DNA of 47,402 nt from Nitrospira sp. UBA5699. GTDB lineage: Bacteria > Nitrospirota > Nitrospiria > Nitrospirales > Nitrospiraceae. Under the pieces are notes generated by a model. That model ran no database searches. It was not told the origin of the DNA and was given only the letters and a program-made list of their open reading frames with translations. Shown in pieces: positions 25,781 to 33,920 of this stretch. Position numbers and translations under genes: made by a program. The stretch spans positions 1-47,402 of the forward strand of contig DIHJ01000042.1 in the NCBI GenBank assembly GCA_002420105.1, in the 5' to 3' direction. The stretch's first letter is position 1; the number at the start of each line of letters is the position of its first letter.

Positions 25781-25808
25781 TTGAACTGCCGCCCCGAACC
25801 GGTAAGAT
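25781..25808 (+). promoter_or_regulatory. Candidate sigma70-type promoter for kdsC-manC
   Basis: TTGAAC (25781-25786), a 16-base spacer and TAAGAT (25803-25808) lie in the 115-base gap after rfbD, giving a leader of about 28 bases to the kdsC ATG. Each hexamer matches four of six consensus bases. Confidence 0.45.
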
Positions 25809-25842
25809 GGCTCAGTAACCGCTGTTACGAAATCCTACGAAC

Positions 25843-26391
25843 ATGGCTCTTCGCCGCACAGGACAGCCGAAGAAAATCTCCGCATCCGTGTTGAGAGAGA
25901 TCCGTCTGTTCGCCACGGATGTGGACGGTGTGCTGACGGATGCCGGGATGTACTATGCGGAATCCGGCGATGAGTGGAAGAAATTCAACACCAGGGACGG
26001 GATGGGGATCAAGCTCCTGCAAAAGGCGGGGCTCATCACAGCCATCGTCACACAGGAACGGACCAAGCTGGTCGCGCGGCGCGGGGAGAAACTCGCGATT
26101 CCCGAAGTGCACCAGGGAGTGATGGACAAGCTGTCGCTCGTCCGCGAGATGGCCGCCCGGTACGGTCTCTCGCTCGATCAGGTGGCCTACATCGGGGACG
26201 ACGTCAACGATCTGGAAACTTTGAAGGCGGTGGGATTCTCGGCCACGCCCGCCGACGGCATGCCTCCGGTCGCCGCCGTCGTCGATTACGTCTGTTCGAA
26301 GAAGGGCGGGGAGGGAGCGGTGCGCGAGATCATCGACATGATCCTGGAAGCACGGGCATCGGGGCAAAGAACTCGAGGCAAGGGGCTGTAG
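25843..26391 (+). CDS. kdsC: KdsC-like 3-deoxy-D-manno-octulosonate 8-phosphate phosphatase
   Basis: A 182-residue HAD phosphatase of the tetrameric C0 type. The nucleophile motif D-V-D-G-V-L-T-D is near residue 26, followed by F-N-T-R-D-G-M-G, typical of KdsC and of the phosphatase domain of CMP-sialate synthetases. G-D-D-V-N-D near 121 binds magnesium. It dephosphorylates Kdo-8-phosphate to Kdo for the LPS inner core. The length matches KdsC (about 188). It sits 7 bases upstream of manC and probably shares its promoter. No kdsA, kdsB or kdsD is seen here. Confidence 0.85.
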   Translation: MALRRTGQPKKISASVLREIRLFATDVDGVLTDAGMYYAESGDEWKKFNTRDGMGIKLLQKAGLITAIVTQERTKLVARRGEKLAIPEVHQGVMDKLSLVREMAARYGLSLDQVAYIGDDVNDLETLKAVGFSATPADGMPPVAAVVDYVCSKKGGEGAVREIIDMILEARASGQRTRGKGL

Positions 26392-26398
26392 ACACCGT

Positions 26399-27904
26399 AT
26401 GAATGCGAAGACCAAAAAGCGGGAAATTACCGATAGTCTTTCGCCACGCGCCGCCCGCCTTGGGGACCATCTGTATCCGGTAATCATGGCCGGCGGGAGC
26501 GGCTCGAGATTCTGGCCGCTGAGCCGGCAGCTCTTTCCGAAACAGCTGCTCCGGATCATCGGAGATGAAACCCTGATTCAACAGACGATGCGGCGGGTGG
26601 TCAAGGGTGCGCCTCCCGACCGGGTCATGATCTCGACGAATCCGGCCCAGGCGGAATCCATCCGGGTGCAATTGCGGGAATGGAAAGACCCTCTGAAGGA
26701 CAATTTCGTGCTGGAGCCGGAAGGGCGGAACACCGCCCCGGCCATCGCGCTCGTGGCGTTGGAACTCGTGCGGCGGGATCCCCATGCGATCATGCTGGTG
26801 GTCCCGGCCGATCATGTCGTCAAAGGCCAGCGGGAATTCGATGCCGCGGTGTCGCTGGCTTCGGGCCTGGCCATGGAGGGGTTGCTGGTTACCTTCGGAA
26901 TCACCCCGATTCGCCCGGAAACGGGATACGGCTATATCAAACCCGATCGAAAGACCCTGTTGGCGAAGCAGGGAAAGCTGAAGGGGCATCCGGTGGACCG
27001 GTTCGTCGAAAAGCCGAATGCGGCCAAGGCGGCGCAATACCTCAAGGCCGGCGATTACTATTGGAACAGCGGCATGTTCGTGTGGCGCGCCGCGACGATT
27101 CTCGAAGAAATCCGCCGGCATCAACCGGCGCTGTCCCGCGGGATCGACGGCATCGGCCGGCTGGTCGAGCAGGGGGCGTCCCGAGCGGTCATCGATGAGG
27201 AATATCGCAAGCTGCCGTCGGTCTCGATCGATACGGGAGTCATGGAGCGATCCACAAAGGCCGCGGTCGTGCCGGTTTCCTTCCGATGGTCCGACGTGGG
27301 GAGCTGGGGCAGCCTGGATGAAGTCGCCGCCAAGGACAAGTTCGGCAACGTCGTGGGCGGCCGCGTCGTCGATATCGACAGCAAACGGTCGATCGTTTAC
27401 GGCGACCGGCGCGTGGTCGCGACGATCGGCCTGGAGGACATGGTGGTGGTGGATACGCCGGATGCGACGCTCGTCTGCCCGAAATCCCGCGCCCAGGACG
27501 TGAAGAAGATCGTGGAGATTCTGAAGAAGCAGGGTGCGCCGGAGCATTTGGAGCATCTGACCGTCCACCGGCCCTGGGGCTCCTACACCGTGCTGGAGGA
27601 GGGGCCCGGGTACAAGGTGAAGCGCGTGACCGTGAATCCGGGCGGACGCCTCTCGCTGCAGATGCATCACAAACGCAGTGAACATTGGGTGGTGATCACC
27701 GGGACGGCCCGCGTCACCAGGGGGGACGAGGTGTTCGACCTCCGGGTCGGCCAGAGCACGGCCATCCCCGTGGAGACCAGGCATCGGTTGGAAAATCCGG
27801 GAGAGGACACCTTGCACATCATCGAGGTGCAGAACGGACCCTATCTGGGGGAGGACGACATCGTCCGGTTCAAAGACGATTACGGGCGGACAGCCGATCG
27901 CTGA
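26399..27904 (+). CDS. manC: Mannose-1-phosphate guanylyltransferase / mannose-6-phosphate isomerase
   Basis: A 501-residue bifunctional enzyme of the ManC/AlgA/CpsB type. The N-terminal nucleotidyltransferase domain has G-G-S-G-S-R-F-W-P-L-S from about residue 32, F-P-K-Q-L-L after it and F-V-E-K-P near 202. The C-terminal cupin (about 385-490) has R-P-W-G-S-Y and a Q-M-H-H-K-R-S-E-H-W metal-binding segment for isomerase activity. It makes GDP-mannose for polysaccharide synthesis. Its stop codon lies inside the first unit of a GCTGACAGG-type repeat element that separates it from manB. Confidence 0.92.
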   Translation: MNAKTKKREITDSLSPRAARLGDHLYPVIMAGGSGSRFWPLSRQLFPKQLLRIIGDETLIQQTMRRVVKGAPPDRVMISTNPAQAESIRVQLREWKDPLKDNFVLEPEGRNTAPAIALVALELVRRDPHAIMLVVPADHVVKGQREFDAAVSLASGLAMEGLLVTFGITPIRPETGYGYIKPDRKTLLAKQGKLKGHPVDRFVEKPNAAKAAQYLKAGDYYWNSGMFVWRAATILEEIRRHQPALSRGIDGIGRLVEQGASRAVIDEEYRKLPSVSIDTGVMERSTKAAVVPVSFRWSDVGSWGSLDEVAAKDKFGNVVGGRVVDIDSKRSIVYGDRRVVATIGLEDMVVVDTPDATLVCPKSRAQDVKKIVEILKKQGAPEHLEHLTVHRPWGSYTVLEEGPGYKVKRVTVNPGGRLSLQMHHKRSEHWVVITGTARVTRGDEVFDLRVGQSTAIPVETRHRLENPGEDTLHIIEVQNGPYLGEDDIVRFKDDYGRTADR

Positions 27905-27965
27905 CAGGCTGACATGTTCACAAGGTGACAGGTTGTCAGCTTGCGCGCCTGTCGGCTTGTCAGCC
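27900..27965 (+). repeat. GGCTGACA-family inverted-repeat element without gene (manC-manB gap)
   Basis: The left half GCTGACAGGCTGACA (27900-27914) overlaps the manC TGA stop at 27902-27904. The right half ends CGGCTTGTCAGCC and is roughly complementary to the left. GTTGTCAGCTTG at 27932-27943 is identical to 36751-36762, the right arm of the second four-helix-bundle cassette. No reading frame lies inside. It ends just before the GGAGG ribosome site of manB. Confidence 0.8.
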
Positions 27966-27980
27966 ACGGAGGGGGGCTTC

Positions 27981-29381
27981 ATGGGTTTGTTTCGAGAATA
28001 CGATCTGCGCGGCATTGTCGGGAGTGAATTGACGGAAGCGATCGCCGAGCGGGTGGGGCGCGCGTACTGCACCTATGTGAAGGATCGCGGGGTGAGAACC
28101 ATCGCGGTCGGACGCGACGGCCGCTTGAGTTCGCCCGGGCTGTTCCAATCCCTGGTCAAAGGTCTGCTGGCCGGCGGGGTGAATGTCATCGACATCGGCA
28201 TCTGTCCTTCCCCCTTGGTCTACTTTTCGCTCTTTCAGCTGCCGGTCGACGGCGGCATCATGATTACGGGGAGCCATAATGCCGCGGAGTACAACGGCTT
28301 CAAAATCTGCATCGGCAAGGACGCCATTCACGGGGAGGCCATTCAGGAACTCCGTCGAGTGATGGAAGCGGGGAATTTCACGTCGGGCCGGGGGACGCTT
28401 TCGGAACACCCGATCATTCCCGACTATCTCGCCTACATCAAACAAAGTTTCGGCGGAGTGAACGCGCAGCGCTTGCACGTCGTCATCGACTGCGGCAACG
28501 GGGCGGCGGCGTTGGTGGCCAAACAGGCGTTGGAGTTGCTGGGTTGCCGGGTGACCGGACTCTATTGCGACCTCGACGGGCGGTTTCCGAACCATCATCC
28601 CGATCCGACCGTTCCGGAGAACCTCGACGACCTGATCCGGGCGGTGAAGCAGCACCGGGCGGATGTCGGCATCGGCTACGACGGAGACGGCGACCGCATC
28701 GGAGCGATCGATGAAACGGGGCAGATCCTGTGGGGCGATCGCCTGATGGTCGTCTATTCGCGGGATATCCTCGCCGTGAAGCCGGGCAGCACGATCATTT
28801 CCGAGGTGAAAGCCTCCCAATCCCTGTACGACGACATCGCCAGGCACGGCGGCCGGCCGGTCATGTGGAAGACCGGTCACTCGCTGATCAAGTCCAAGAT
28901 GAAGAGCGAGCAGGCGGTCCTGGCCGGCGAGATGTCCGGGCATATGTTCTTTGCCGACCGGTACTTCGGTTATGACGACGCGATCTATGCCTCCTGCCGT
29001 CTCGTCGAGATTCTGGCGAAAACGCCCAAGCCGCTGTCGTCGCTGGTGGCGGACCTGCCCGTGACCTCGGTGACGCCGGAAATTCGTGTCGACACGCCGG
29101 ACGGGATCAAGTTCGATCTGGTACAGAAGGTTCAGGACCGCCTGGCGGCCTATGCGAAATCCCGTCAGCCGGTCGGCCCCGATAAATTTGTCGTCCGCGA
29201 GGTCGTGACGATCGACGGTGTGCGCGCGATCTTCGAGGACGGCTGGGGGCTCATCCGGGCCTCGAATACGCAGCCGGCGCTGGTGCTTCGATTTGAAGCC
29301 ACCTCGCCCGAACGACTGACCGCCATTCGTGCCGTGGTCGAGGGCGAATTGGCCGACGTCAAACGCACATTGGTCTTATAG
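27981..29381 (+). CDS. manB: Phosphomannomutase/phosphoglucomutase
   Basis: A 466-residue alpha-D-phosphohexomutase of the AlgC/ManB type. It interconverts mannose-6-phosphate and mannose-1-phosphate (and usually the glucose phosphates). The phosphoserine loop is T-G-S-H-N near residue 95, the magnesium loop D-G-D-G-D-R near 235, the sugar loop G-E-M-S-G-H near 318, and the phosphate-binding R-A-S-N-T-Q near 425. The ATG at 27981 follows a GGAGG site. It would supply both ManC and, if it uses glucose phosphate, RmlA. Confidence 0.9.
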   Translation: MGLFREYDLRGIVGSELTEAIAERVGRAYCTYVKDRGVRTIAVGRDGRLSSPGLFQSLVKGLLAGGVNVIDIGICPSPLVYFSLFQLPVDGGIMITGSHNAAEYNGFKICIGKDAIHGEAIQELRRVMEAGNFTSGRGTLSEHPIIPDYLAYIKQSFGGVNAQRLHVVIDCGNGAAALVAKQALELLGCRVTGLYCDLDGRFPNHHPDPTVPENLDDLIRAVKQHRADVGIGYDGDGDRIGAIDETGQILWGDRLMVVYSRDILAVKPGSTIISEVKASQSLYDDIARHGGRPVMWKTGHSLIKSKMKSEQAVLAGEMSGHMFFADRYFGYDDAIYASCRLVEILAKTPKPLSSLVADLPVTSVTPEIRVDTPDGIKFDLVQKVQDRLAAYAKSRQPVGPDKFVVREVVTIDGVRAIFEDGWGLIRASNTQPALVLRFEATSPERLTAIRAVVEGELADVKRTLVL

Positions 29382-29422
29382 CGGATTGCCGTCTCTCCGA
29401 CCGCAAGGATCCCTCCCCTGTC

Positions 29423-30202
29423 ATGGTTCACCGTCTCCTCGCCGTCGCCTTGCTGAGCGCCGCCGGCCTGGGTTTCCAACCGGAACCGGCCGTCGCGGCC
29501 GAAGGCGTTCCCACGCAGGCCTTTCAGATCGGGGAGCGGCTGACGTATGAGATTTCCTGGCTCAATATTCTGGCCGGAACGGCCGTGATGGAAGTGCTGG
29601 ACGGCGGCGCGGCCGGCAACCCTGCTCTCGCCAGACTGGTGACGACCGCGCAATCGCGGCCGGCGATCACCAAGTTCTTCCCGGTGGACAACCGCGTGGA
29701 GTCCGAGTTCGACCTTTCCGCCCAGCTCCCGCAGCATATGCTGTTCAAACGCCGGGAGGGAAAGAAGAAGGAGGACATCGAGTACACGTTTCATCATCGC
29801 GAAGGGACGGTGACCGCGGTCAGAGGCGGGGCACCTGAAACCCTGCCGATTCAACCCGGCACCCAGGACCTCATCTCCTGTCTCTATTACGTTCGCAACC
29901 AGCTGCCCATGAAGCCGGGGGCCTCGATGACTCTGAACATCCACCACGACAAGAAGAACCGCCAGGTGGAGGTCCGGGTCGAGAACATCGAGACCGTCGA
30001 GGGGCCCTGGGGGAAGGCGGACACGGCGCAGGTGCTCGTCATCATGCCGTTTCAGGGCCTCTTTCTCAACAAGGGGAACATCCGGGTGTGGTTTACCACG
30101 GATGAGCGGCGGATACCCGTTCGGATGAAGGCCAAGGTCATCATCGGCTCGATCGTGGCGGATCTGGTCGGCGGATTTCCCCCCGCCGAGCCCTCCAAGT
30201 AA
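29423..30202 (+). CDS. DUF3108 domain-containing periplasmic protein
   Basis: A 259-residue protein with an N-terminal signal peptide (hydrophobic segment about residues 4-18, likely cleavage after A-V-A-A). It is followed by a domain of the DUF3108 type: G-E-R-L-T-Y-E-I-S-W near residue 35, L-I-S-C-L-Y-Y near 150 and the closing P-V-R-M-K-A-K region. The family is widespread in Gram-negative bacteria and has no established biochemical role; a cell-envelope role is likely from the signal peptide. It follows manB by 41 bases and may be in the same transcript. Confidence 0.75.
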   Translation: MVHRLLAVALLSAAGLGFQPEPAVAAEGVPTQAFQIGERLTYEISWLNILAGTAVMEVLDGGAAGNPALARLVTTAQSRPAITKFFPVDNRVESEFDLSAQLPQHMLFKRREGKKKEDIEYTFHHREGTVTAVRGGAPETLPIQPGTQDLISCLYYVRNQLPMKPGASMTLNIHHDKKNRQVEVRVENIETVEGPWGKADTAQVLVIMPFQGLFLNKGNIRVWFTTDERRIPVRMKAKVIIGSIVADLVGGFPPAEPSK

Positions 30203-30217
30203 GGGATGAGGGTTTCA

Positions 30218-30246
30218 TTGCCCGTCACAGCAGGACCGGCTATAAT
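30218..30246 (+). promoter_or_regulatory. Strong sigma70-type promoter for fbp
   Basis: TTGCCC (30218-30223), a 17-base spacer and a perfect TATAAT (30241-30246) lie 98 bases ahead of the fbp ATG, in the gap after the DUF3108 gene. A 12-base perfect palindrome overlaps the -10 and the expected start (listed next). Confidence 0.65.
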
Positions 30247-30256
30247 TGCCGGCAAT
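30245..30256. promoter_or_regulatory. Palindrome ATTGCCGGCAAT overlapping the fbp transcription start
   Basis: A perfect 12-base palindrome begins inside the -10 box and covers the predicted +1 (about 30253). A repressor bound here would block transcription of fbp and the downstream aldolase. The binding protein is unknown, and a palindrome of this size could be chance. Confidence 0.35.
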
Positions 30257-30343
30257 CATCCCGATCATGCGAGGCTTCCCGGCGTCGGGGTCCGATGCAT
30301 CCGGGCCGAGTCTCTGTGAATTCATAAAGGTCCGGTTCCGTCG

Positions 30344-31351
30344 ATGACACAGCAGCCCCTCACCCTCGAGCAGTTCCTCGTTGCCCATCCACCGGCTCCT
30401 CCGGGCGATCCCAATGCCCTGGCGGCGCTCTTTTCCGCCATCGGTCTGATCGGAAAGTCTCTGTCCCGTGATCTTCGCCTGGCCGGCCTCCTCAATATTC
30501 TGGGGACGACCGGGGAAACCAATGTGCAGGGTGAAGCGGTCAAGAAACTCGACGAGATCGCCAACGAGACCTTTGTGAAGGTGTTGCAGCAGAGCGGCGT
30601 GGCTTGCGCCTTGGCCTCGGAAGAGATGGAAAAGCCCGTCATCGTGTCGGGGCAGGGCAGGCGGCAAGCCCCCTATATGGTGCTGTTCGATCCCCTGGAC
30701 GGGTCATCCAACACGGATGTGAACATGCCCCTCGGGTCGATCTTTTCGATAGTGGCCGCCCGAAGCGCGAATCAGCCGCCGGTCGAGGGCGATCTCCTCA
30801 CGCGGGGCACCGGTCAGGCGGCGGCGGGGTATCTCCTGTTCGGGCCGAGCACCATGCTGGTGTTCACGACGCGCGCCGGTGTGCACGGGTTCACCCTCGA
30901 TCCCGGCCTCGGGGAGTATCTGCTGTCGCATGAGGCCATCCGGATTCCCGCCCGCGGAAAAGTGTACGCCGCCAACGAAGGCAACTACCACAAGTGGCCG
31001 GCCGGGACCCGGCGGTATCTGGACTCGCTCAAGCAGCAGGATAAGGCGACCGGACGTCCCTACAGCGGCCGGTATTCCGGCTGCCTGGTCGCCGACGTGC
31101 ATCGGATTCTCCTCGGCGGAGGGATTTATCTGTACCCGGGGGAAATCGCCAAGCCGGAAGGCAAGCTCCGGCTCCTCTATGAGGCGAATCCGATGGCCCT
31201 GGTCGTCGAAGAGGCCGGGGGAAAGGCCAGTACGGGGACCAAGCGGATTCTGGACGTCGAACCGACGAAGCTGCACCAGCGGGTGCCGCTCATCATCGGG
31301 AGCCGGGACGACGTCGCCGAGGCGGAAACCTCGATGCAGGCGGATCGGTGA
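30344..31351 (+). CDS. fbp: Class I fructose-1,6-bisphosphatase
   Basis: A 335-residue phosphatase of the class I (FBPase/IMPase fold) family. It removes the C1 phosphate of fructose-1,6-bisphosphate in gluconeogenesis. The metal-binding signature D-P-L-D-G-S-S-N is near residue 120, and the active-site region G-G-I-F-L-Y-P-like (here G-G-I-Y-L-Y-P-G) is near 258. The length agrees with the family. It has its own strong promoter and is followed 64 bases later by an aldolase of the same pathway, so the two form a gluconeogenic pair. Confidence 0.92.
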   Translation: MTQQPLTLEQFLVAHPPAPPGDPNALAALFSAIGLIGKSLSRDLRLAGLLNILGTTGETNVQGEAVKKLDEIANETFVKVLQQSGVACALASEEMEKPVIVSGQGRRQAPYMVLFDPLDGSSNTDVNMPLGSIFSIVAARSANQPPVEGDLLTRGTGQAAAGYLLFGPSTMLVFTTRAGVHGFTLDPGLGEYLLSHEAIRIPARGKVYAANEGNYHKWPAGTRRYLDSLKQQDKATGRPYSGRYSGCLVADVHRILLGGGIYLYPGEIAKPEGKLRLLYEANPMALVVEEAGGKASTGTKRILDVEPTKLHQRVPLIIGSRDDVAEAETSMQADR

Positions 31352-31415
31352 TCCGATGCCGCTGGCGGCGGTTGACGAATGACGATGGACGTATTTGATC
31401 GAGACGGAGGACGAA

Positions 31416-32339
31416 ATGGCTGATCGTGTACAGGAGATTCTCGGGTGGTATGGCAGCGACAACGCCGGGACGAAAACCAACATCGCCCGGTTGTTGCGGA
31501 GCGGCAAATTGGCCGGCACCGGAAAGCTGGTGATTCTGCCGGTCGATCAAGGTTTCGAGCACGGGCCCGCCCGCAGTTTCGCGCCGAATCCCGCGGGGTA
31601 CAATCCGCACTATCATTTCCAACTGGCGATCGACGCCGGCTGCAACGCCTATGCGGCCCCGCTGGGATTCCTGGAGGCCGGCGCCGGCCATTATGCGGGC
31701 CAGATTCCGCTGATCCTGAAACTGAACAATCACGATGTGCTGCATGACGAAAAGGACCCGTTGCCGTCGGTGACCGGCAGCGTCAAGGATGCGCTGCGGC
31801 TGGGTTGCTCGGCCGTCGGCTTCACGATCTATCCCGGTTCGGCCCATTGCAACGCCATGTACGAGCAGTTGCGGGCCATCGCGGAGGAGGCCAAGGACAA
31901 CGGCCTGGCGGTCGTGGTCTGGTCCTATCCGCGCGGGTCGGCTTTGAGCAAGGAAGGGGAAACGGCGATGGACGTCGTGGCCTATGCGGCGCAGATCGCC
32001 GCCCAGCTCGGCGCCCATATCATCAAGGTCAAGCTCCCGTCGGCCCACCTGGAGCAGGCGGCGGCCAAGAAAGTGTATGAAGCGGAGCAGATCCCCATCA
32101 AGACGCTGGCGGAACGGGTCAGGCATGTCGTGCAAAGCGCGTTCGACGGACGCCGCATCGTCATTTTCTCGGGGGGAGCGAAGAGCGAAGACAAGAACGT
32201 CTTCGAGGAGGCCCGCGCCATCCGGGACGGCGGCGGATTCGGCAGCATCATCGGCCGCAACTCGTTCCAGCGTCCGAAGGCGGAGGCCGTCAAGTTTTTA
32301 CAGACGATCATGGGGATCTACGCCGGTGAGATTCAATAG
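31416..32339 (+). CDS. fbaB: Class I fructose-bisphosphate aldolase, DhnA/FbaB type
   Basis: A 307-residue TIM-barrel aldolase of the archaeal/DhnA type, which forms a lysine Schiff base with its substrate. It has the P-V-D-Q-G-F-E-H-G-P segment near residue 43 and I-I-K-V-K-L-P near 202. The likely Schiff-base lysine lies in the C-terminal half around the F-S-G-G-A-K-S segment (about 245). The ATG at 31416 is preceded by GGAGG at 31406-31410; a TTG at 31395 is less likely. Its partner is the upstream fbp gene. Confidence 0.88.
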   Translation: MADRVQEILGWYGSDNAGTKTNIARLLRSGKLAGTGKLVILPVDQGFEHGPARSFAPNPAGYNPHYHFQLAIDAGCNAYAAPLGFLEAGAGHYAGQIPLILKLNNHDVLHDEKDPLPSVTGSVKDALRLGCSAVGFTIYPGSAHCNAMYEQLRAIAEEAKDNGLAVVVWSYPRGSALSKEGETAMDVVAYAAQIAAQLGAHIIKVKLPSAHLEQAAAKKVYEAEQIPIKTLAERVRHVVQSAFDGRRIVIFSGGAKSEDKNVFEEARAIRDGGGFGSIIGRNSFQRPKAEAVKFLQTIMGIYAGEIQ

Positions 32340-32348
32340 GGATTGCCG

Positions 32349-33866
32349 ATGATGTTCAATCGTGCATGGCTGCTGCCGTTCCTGCTGGTGACGGCGGGGA
32401 TCGTCATCGGGATCGTGGTGGCCTCCGATATGGGGTGGCTGCCGGCCGGGACGGCCGGCCCCGAGCCGATGCCGAACGGGCTCGTGCGTCCCGTGGCGAG
32501 CGCGCCGCAGCTGCCGATGGGGGGAGGCGGCGCCAAGAACTTCGTCGAGATTGCGAAAATGGTCAAGCCCGCGGTCGTCAACATCGCGGCGACCAGAAGC
32601 GGGAAGCAGGGCGAGGGGCCCCAAAGCTCGCCGTTCGACGATCCCTTTTTCCGGAAGTTTTTCGGGGACGAATTTTTCAAGCGGGACCAGCCGCACCGCG
32701 AGCGGAAAGAGCGCGGTCAGGGATCCGGGGTGATCGTCGATCCGAACGGGCTGATCATCACGAACAACCATGTGGTCAACAAAGCCGATGAGATCCGCGT
32801 GTTCCTTTCCGATAAGCGGGAATTCAAGGGGAAACTGATCGGGACCGACGCCAAGACCGACATCGCGGTGGTGAAGATCGAAGCGACGGGCCTCTCCACG
32901 ATCCCGCTGGCCGATTCCGATCAACTCGAAGTGGGGGAATTCGTGCTGGCCGTCGGGAGCCCGTTCGGGTTGACGCAAAGCGTGACCATGGGCATCGTGA
33001 GCGCGGTGGGGCGGGCCAGCATGGGCATCGCCGAGTACGAGGACTTCATCCAGACGGACGCGGCCATCAATCCGGGCAACTCCGGCGGGGCCCTGGTCAA
33101 CGTGCGGGGCGAGCTGGTCGGGATCAATACGGCGATTTTCAGCCAGAGCGGCGGGAACATGGGGATCGGATTCGCCGTGCCCAGCAACCTGGCCCGCTCC
33201 ATCATGGAACAGCTCGTGAGAACGGGGAAAGTGGTCCGGGGCTGGCTGGGCGTCGCCATTCAGGAGTTGACGCCGGAGCTGGCGGCGCAATTCGGCCTCG
33301 CCGACACGAAGGGCGTGCTGGTCAGCGACGTCATGGACGACAGCCCCGCGAAGAAGGCGGGTTTCGAGCGCGCCGACGTGATCACCGAATATGACGGCAA
33401 GCCGATGGATTCCCCCACGCATTTGCGCAATGCGGTGGCGCAGACGCCGATCGGGCGCAAGGTCTCCATCAAGCTGATCCGGGACAAGAAGCCGAAGACG
33501 ATCGACGTGACGATCGTGGAACAGCCGAAATCGCTCGGACAGGCCGGGTCCGAGGAGAACGGCGAGTCCGTCGCGCCCACCGGCGTGTTGTCGGATCTCG
33601 ACGTCCGCGAGCTGAACGAGGACCTGGCCTCCCGCTACGGCCTCAAGTCGACCGAACGGGGCGTCGTCATCGTGCGCGTCAAACCGGGCAGCACGGCGGA
33701 GGAAATGGGCGTACGCGAGGGCGACATCATCTTGGAAGTCAACCGCAAGGCCGTGGGTTCGCTCAAGGCATACGAGCGGGCGGCGTCGGGTCTTGCCAAA
33801 GATCAGGCGGTCCTCCTACTGTTGAAACGAAAGGGCCAGACGATTTACCTGACGCTGCGCCCGTAA
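32349..33866 (+). CDS. degP: DegP/HtrA-family periplasmic serine protease (Do)
   Basis: A 505-residue HtrA protease. An N-terminal hydrophobic segment (about residues 8-26) serves as signal peptide or anchor. The trypsin-like domain has the catalytic triad His141, Asp171 and Ser245 (N-N-H-V-V, T-D-I-A-V, G-N-S-G-G). Two PDZ domains follow (about residues 290-380 and 410-500). The family degrades or refolds misfolded envelope proteins. It starts nine bases after the aldolase stop; ATG codons at 32349 and 32352 are both possible, with TAGGG upstream. Its place behind the aldolase implies co-transcription, not a shared pathway. Confidence 0.92.
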   Translation: MMFNRAWLLPFLLVTAGIVIGIVVASDMGWLPAGTAGPEPMPNGLVRPVASAPQLPMGGGGAKNFVEIAKMVKPAVVNIAATRSGKQGEGPQSSPFDDPFFRKFFGDEFFKRDQPHRERKERGQGSGVIVDPNGLIITNNHVVNKADEIRVFLSDKREFKGKLIGTDAKTDIAVVKIEATGLSTIPLADSDQLEVGEFVLAVGSPFGLTQSVTMGIVSAVGRASMGIAEYEDFIQTDAAINPGNSGGALVNVRGELVGINTAIFSQSGGNMGIGFAVPSNLARSIMEQLVRTGKVVRGWLGVAIQELTPELAAQFGLADTKGVLVSDVMDDSPAKKAGFERADVITEYDGKPMDSPTHLRNAVAQTPIGRKVSIKLIRDKKPKTIDVTIVEQPKSLGQAGSEENGESVAPTGVLSDLDVRELNEDLASRYGLKSTERGVVIVRVKPGSTAEEMGVREGDIILEVNRKAVGSLKAYERAASGLAKDQAVLLLLKRKGQTIYLTLRP

Positions 33867-33920
33867 GGACCGTTCCACTCCGTGCCGCGAGGGGCGGAAG
33901 CCGTGAGAGGAGGTAAAGGT

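Noticed and set aside
26330..28072. Long open frame (580 codons) on the minus strand
   Set aside because: It runs opposite manC and crosses its stop and the repeat element. No recognisable protein.
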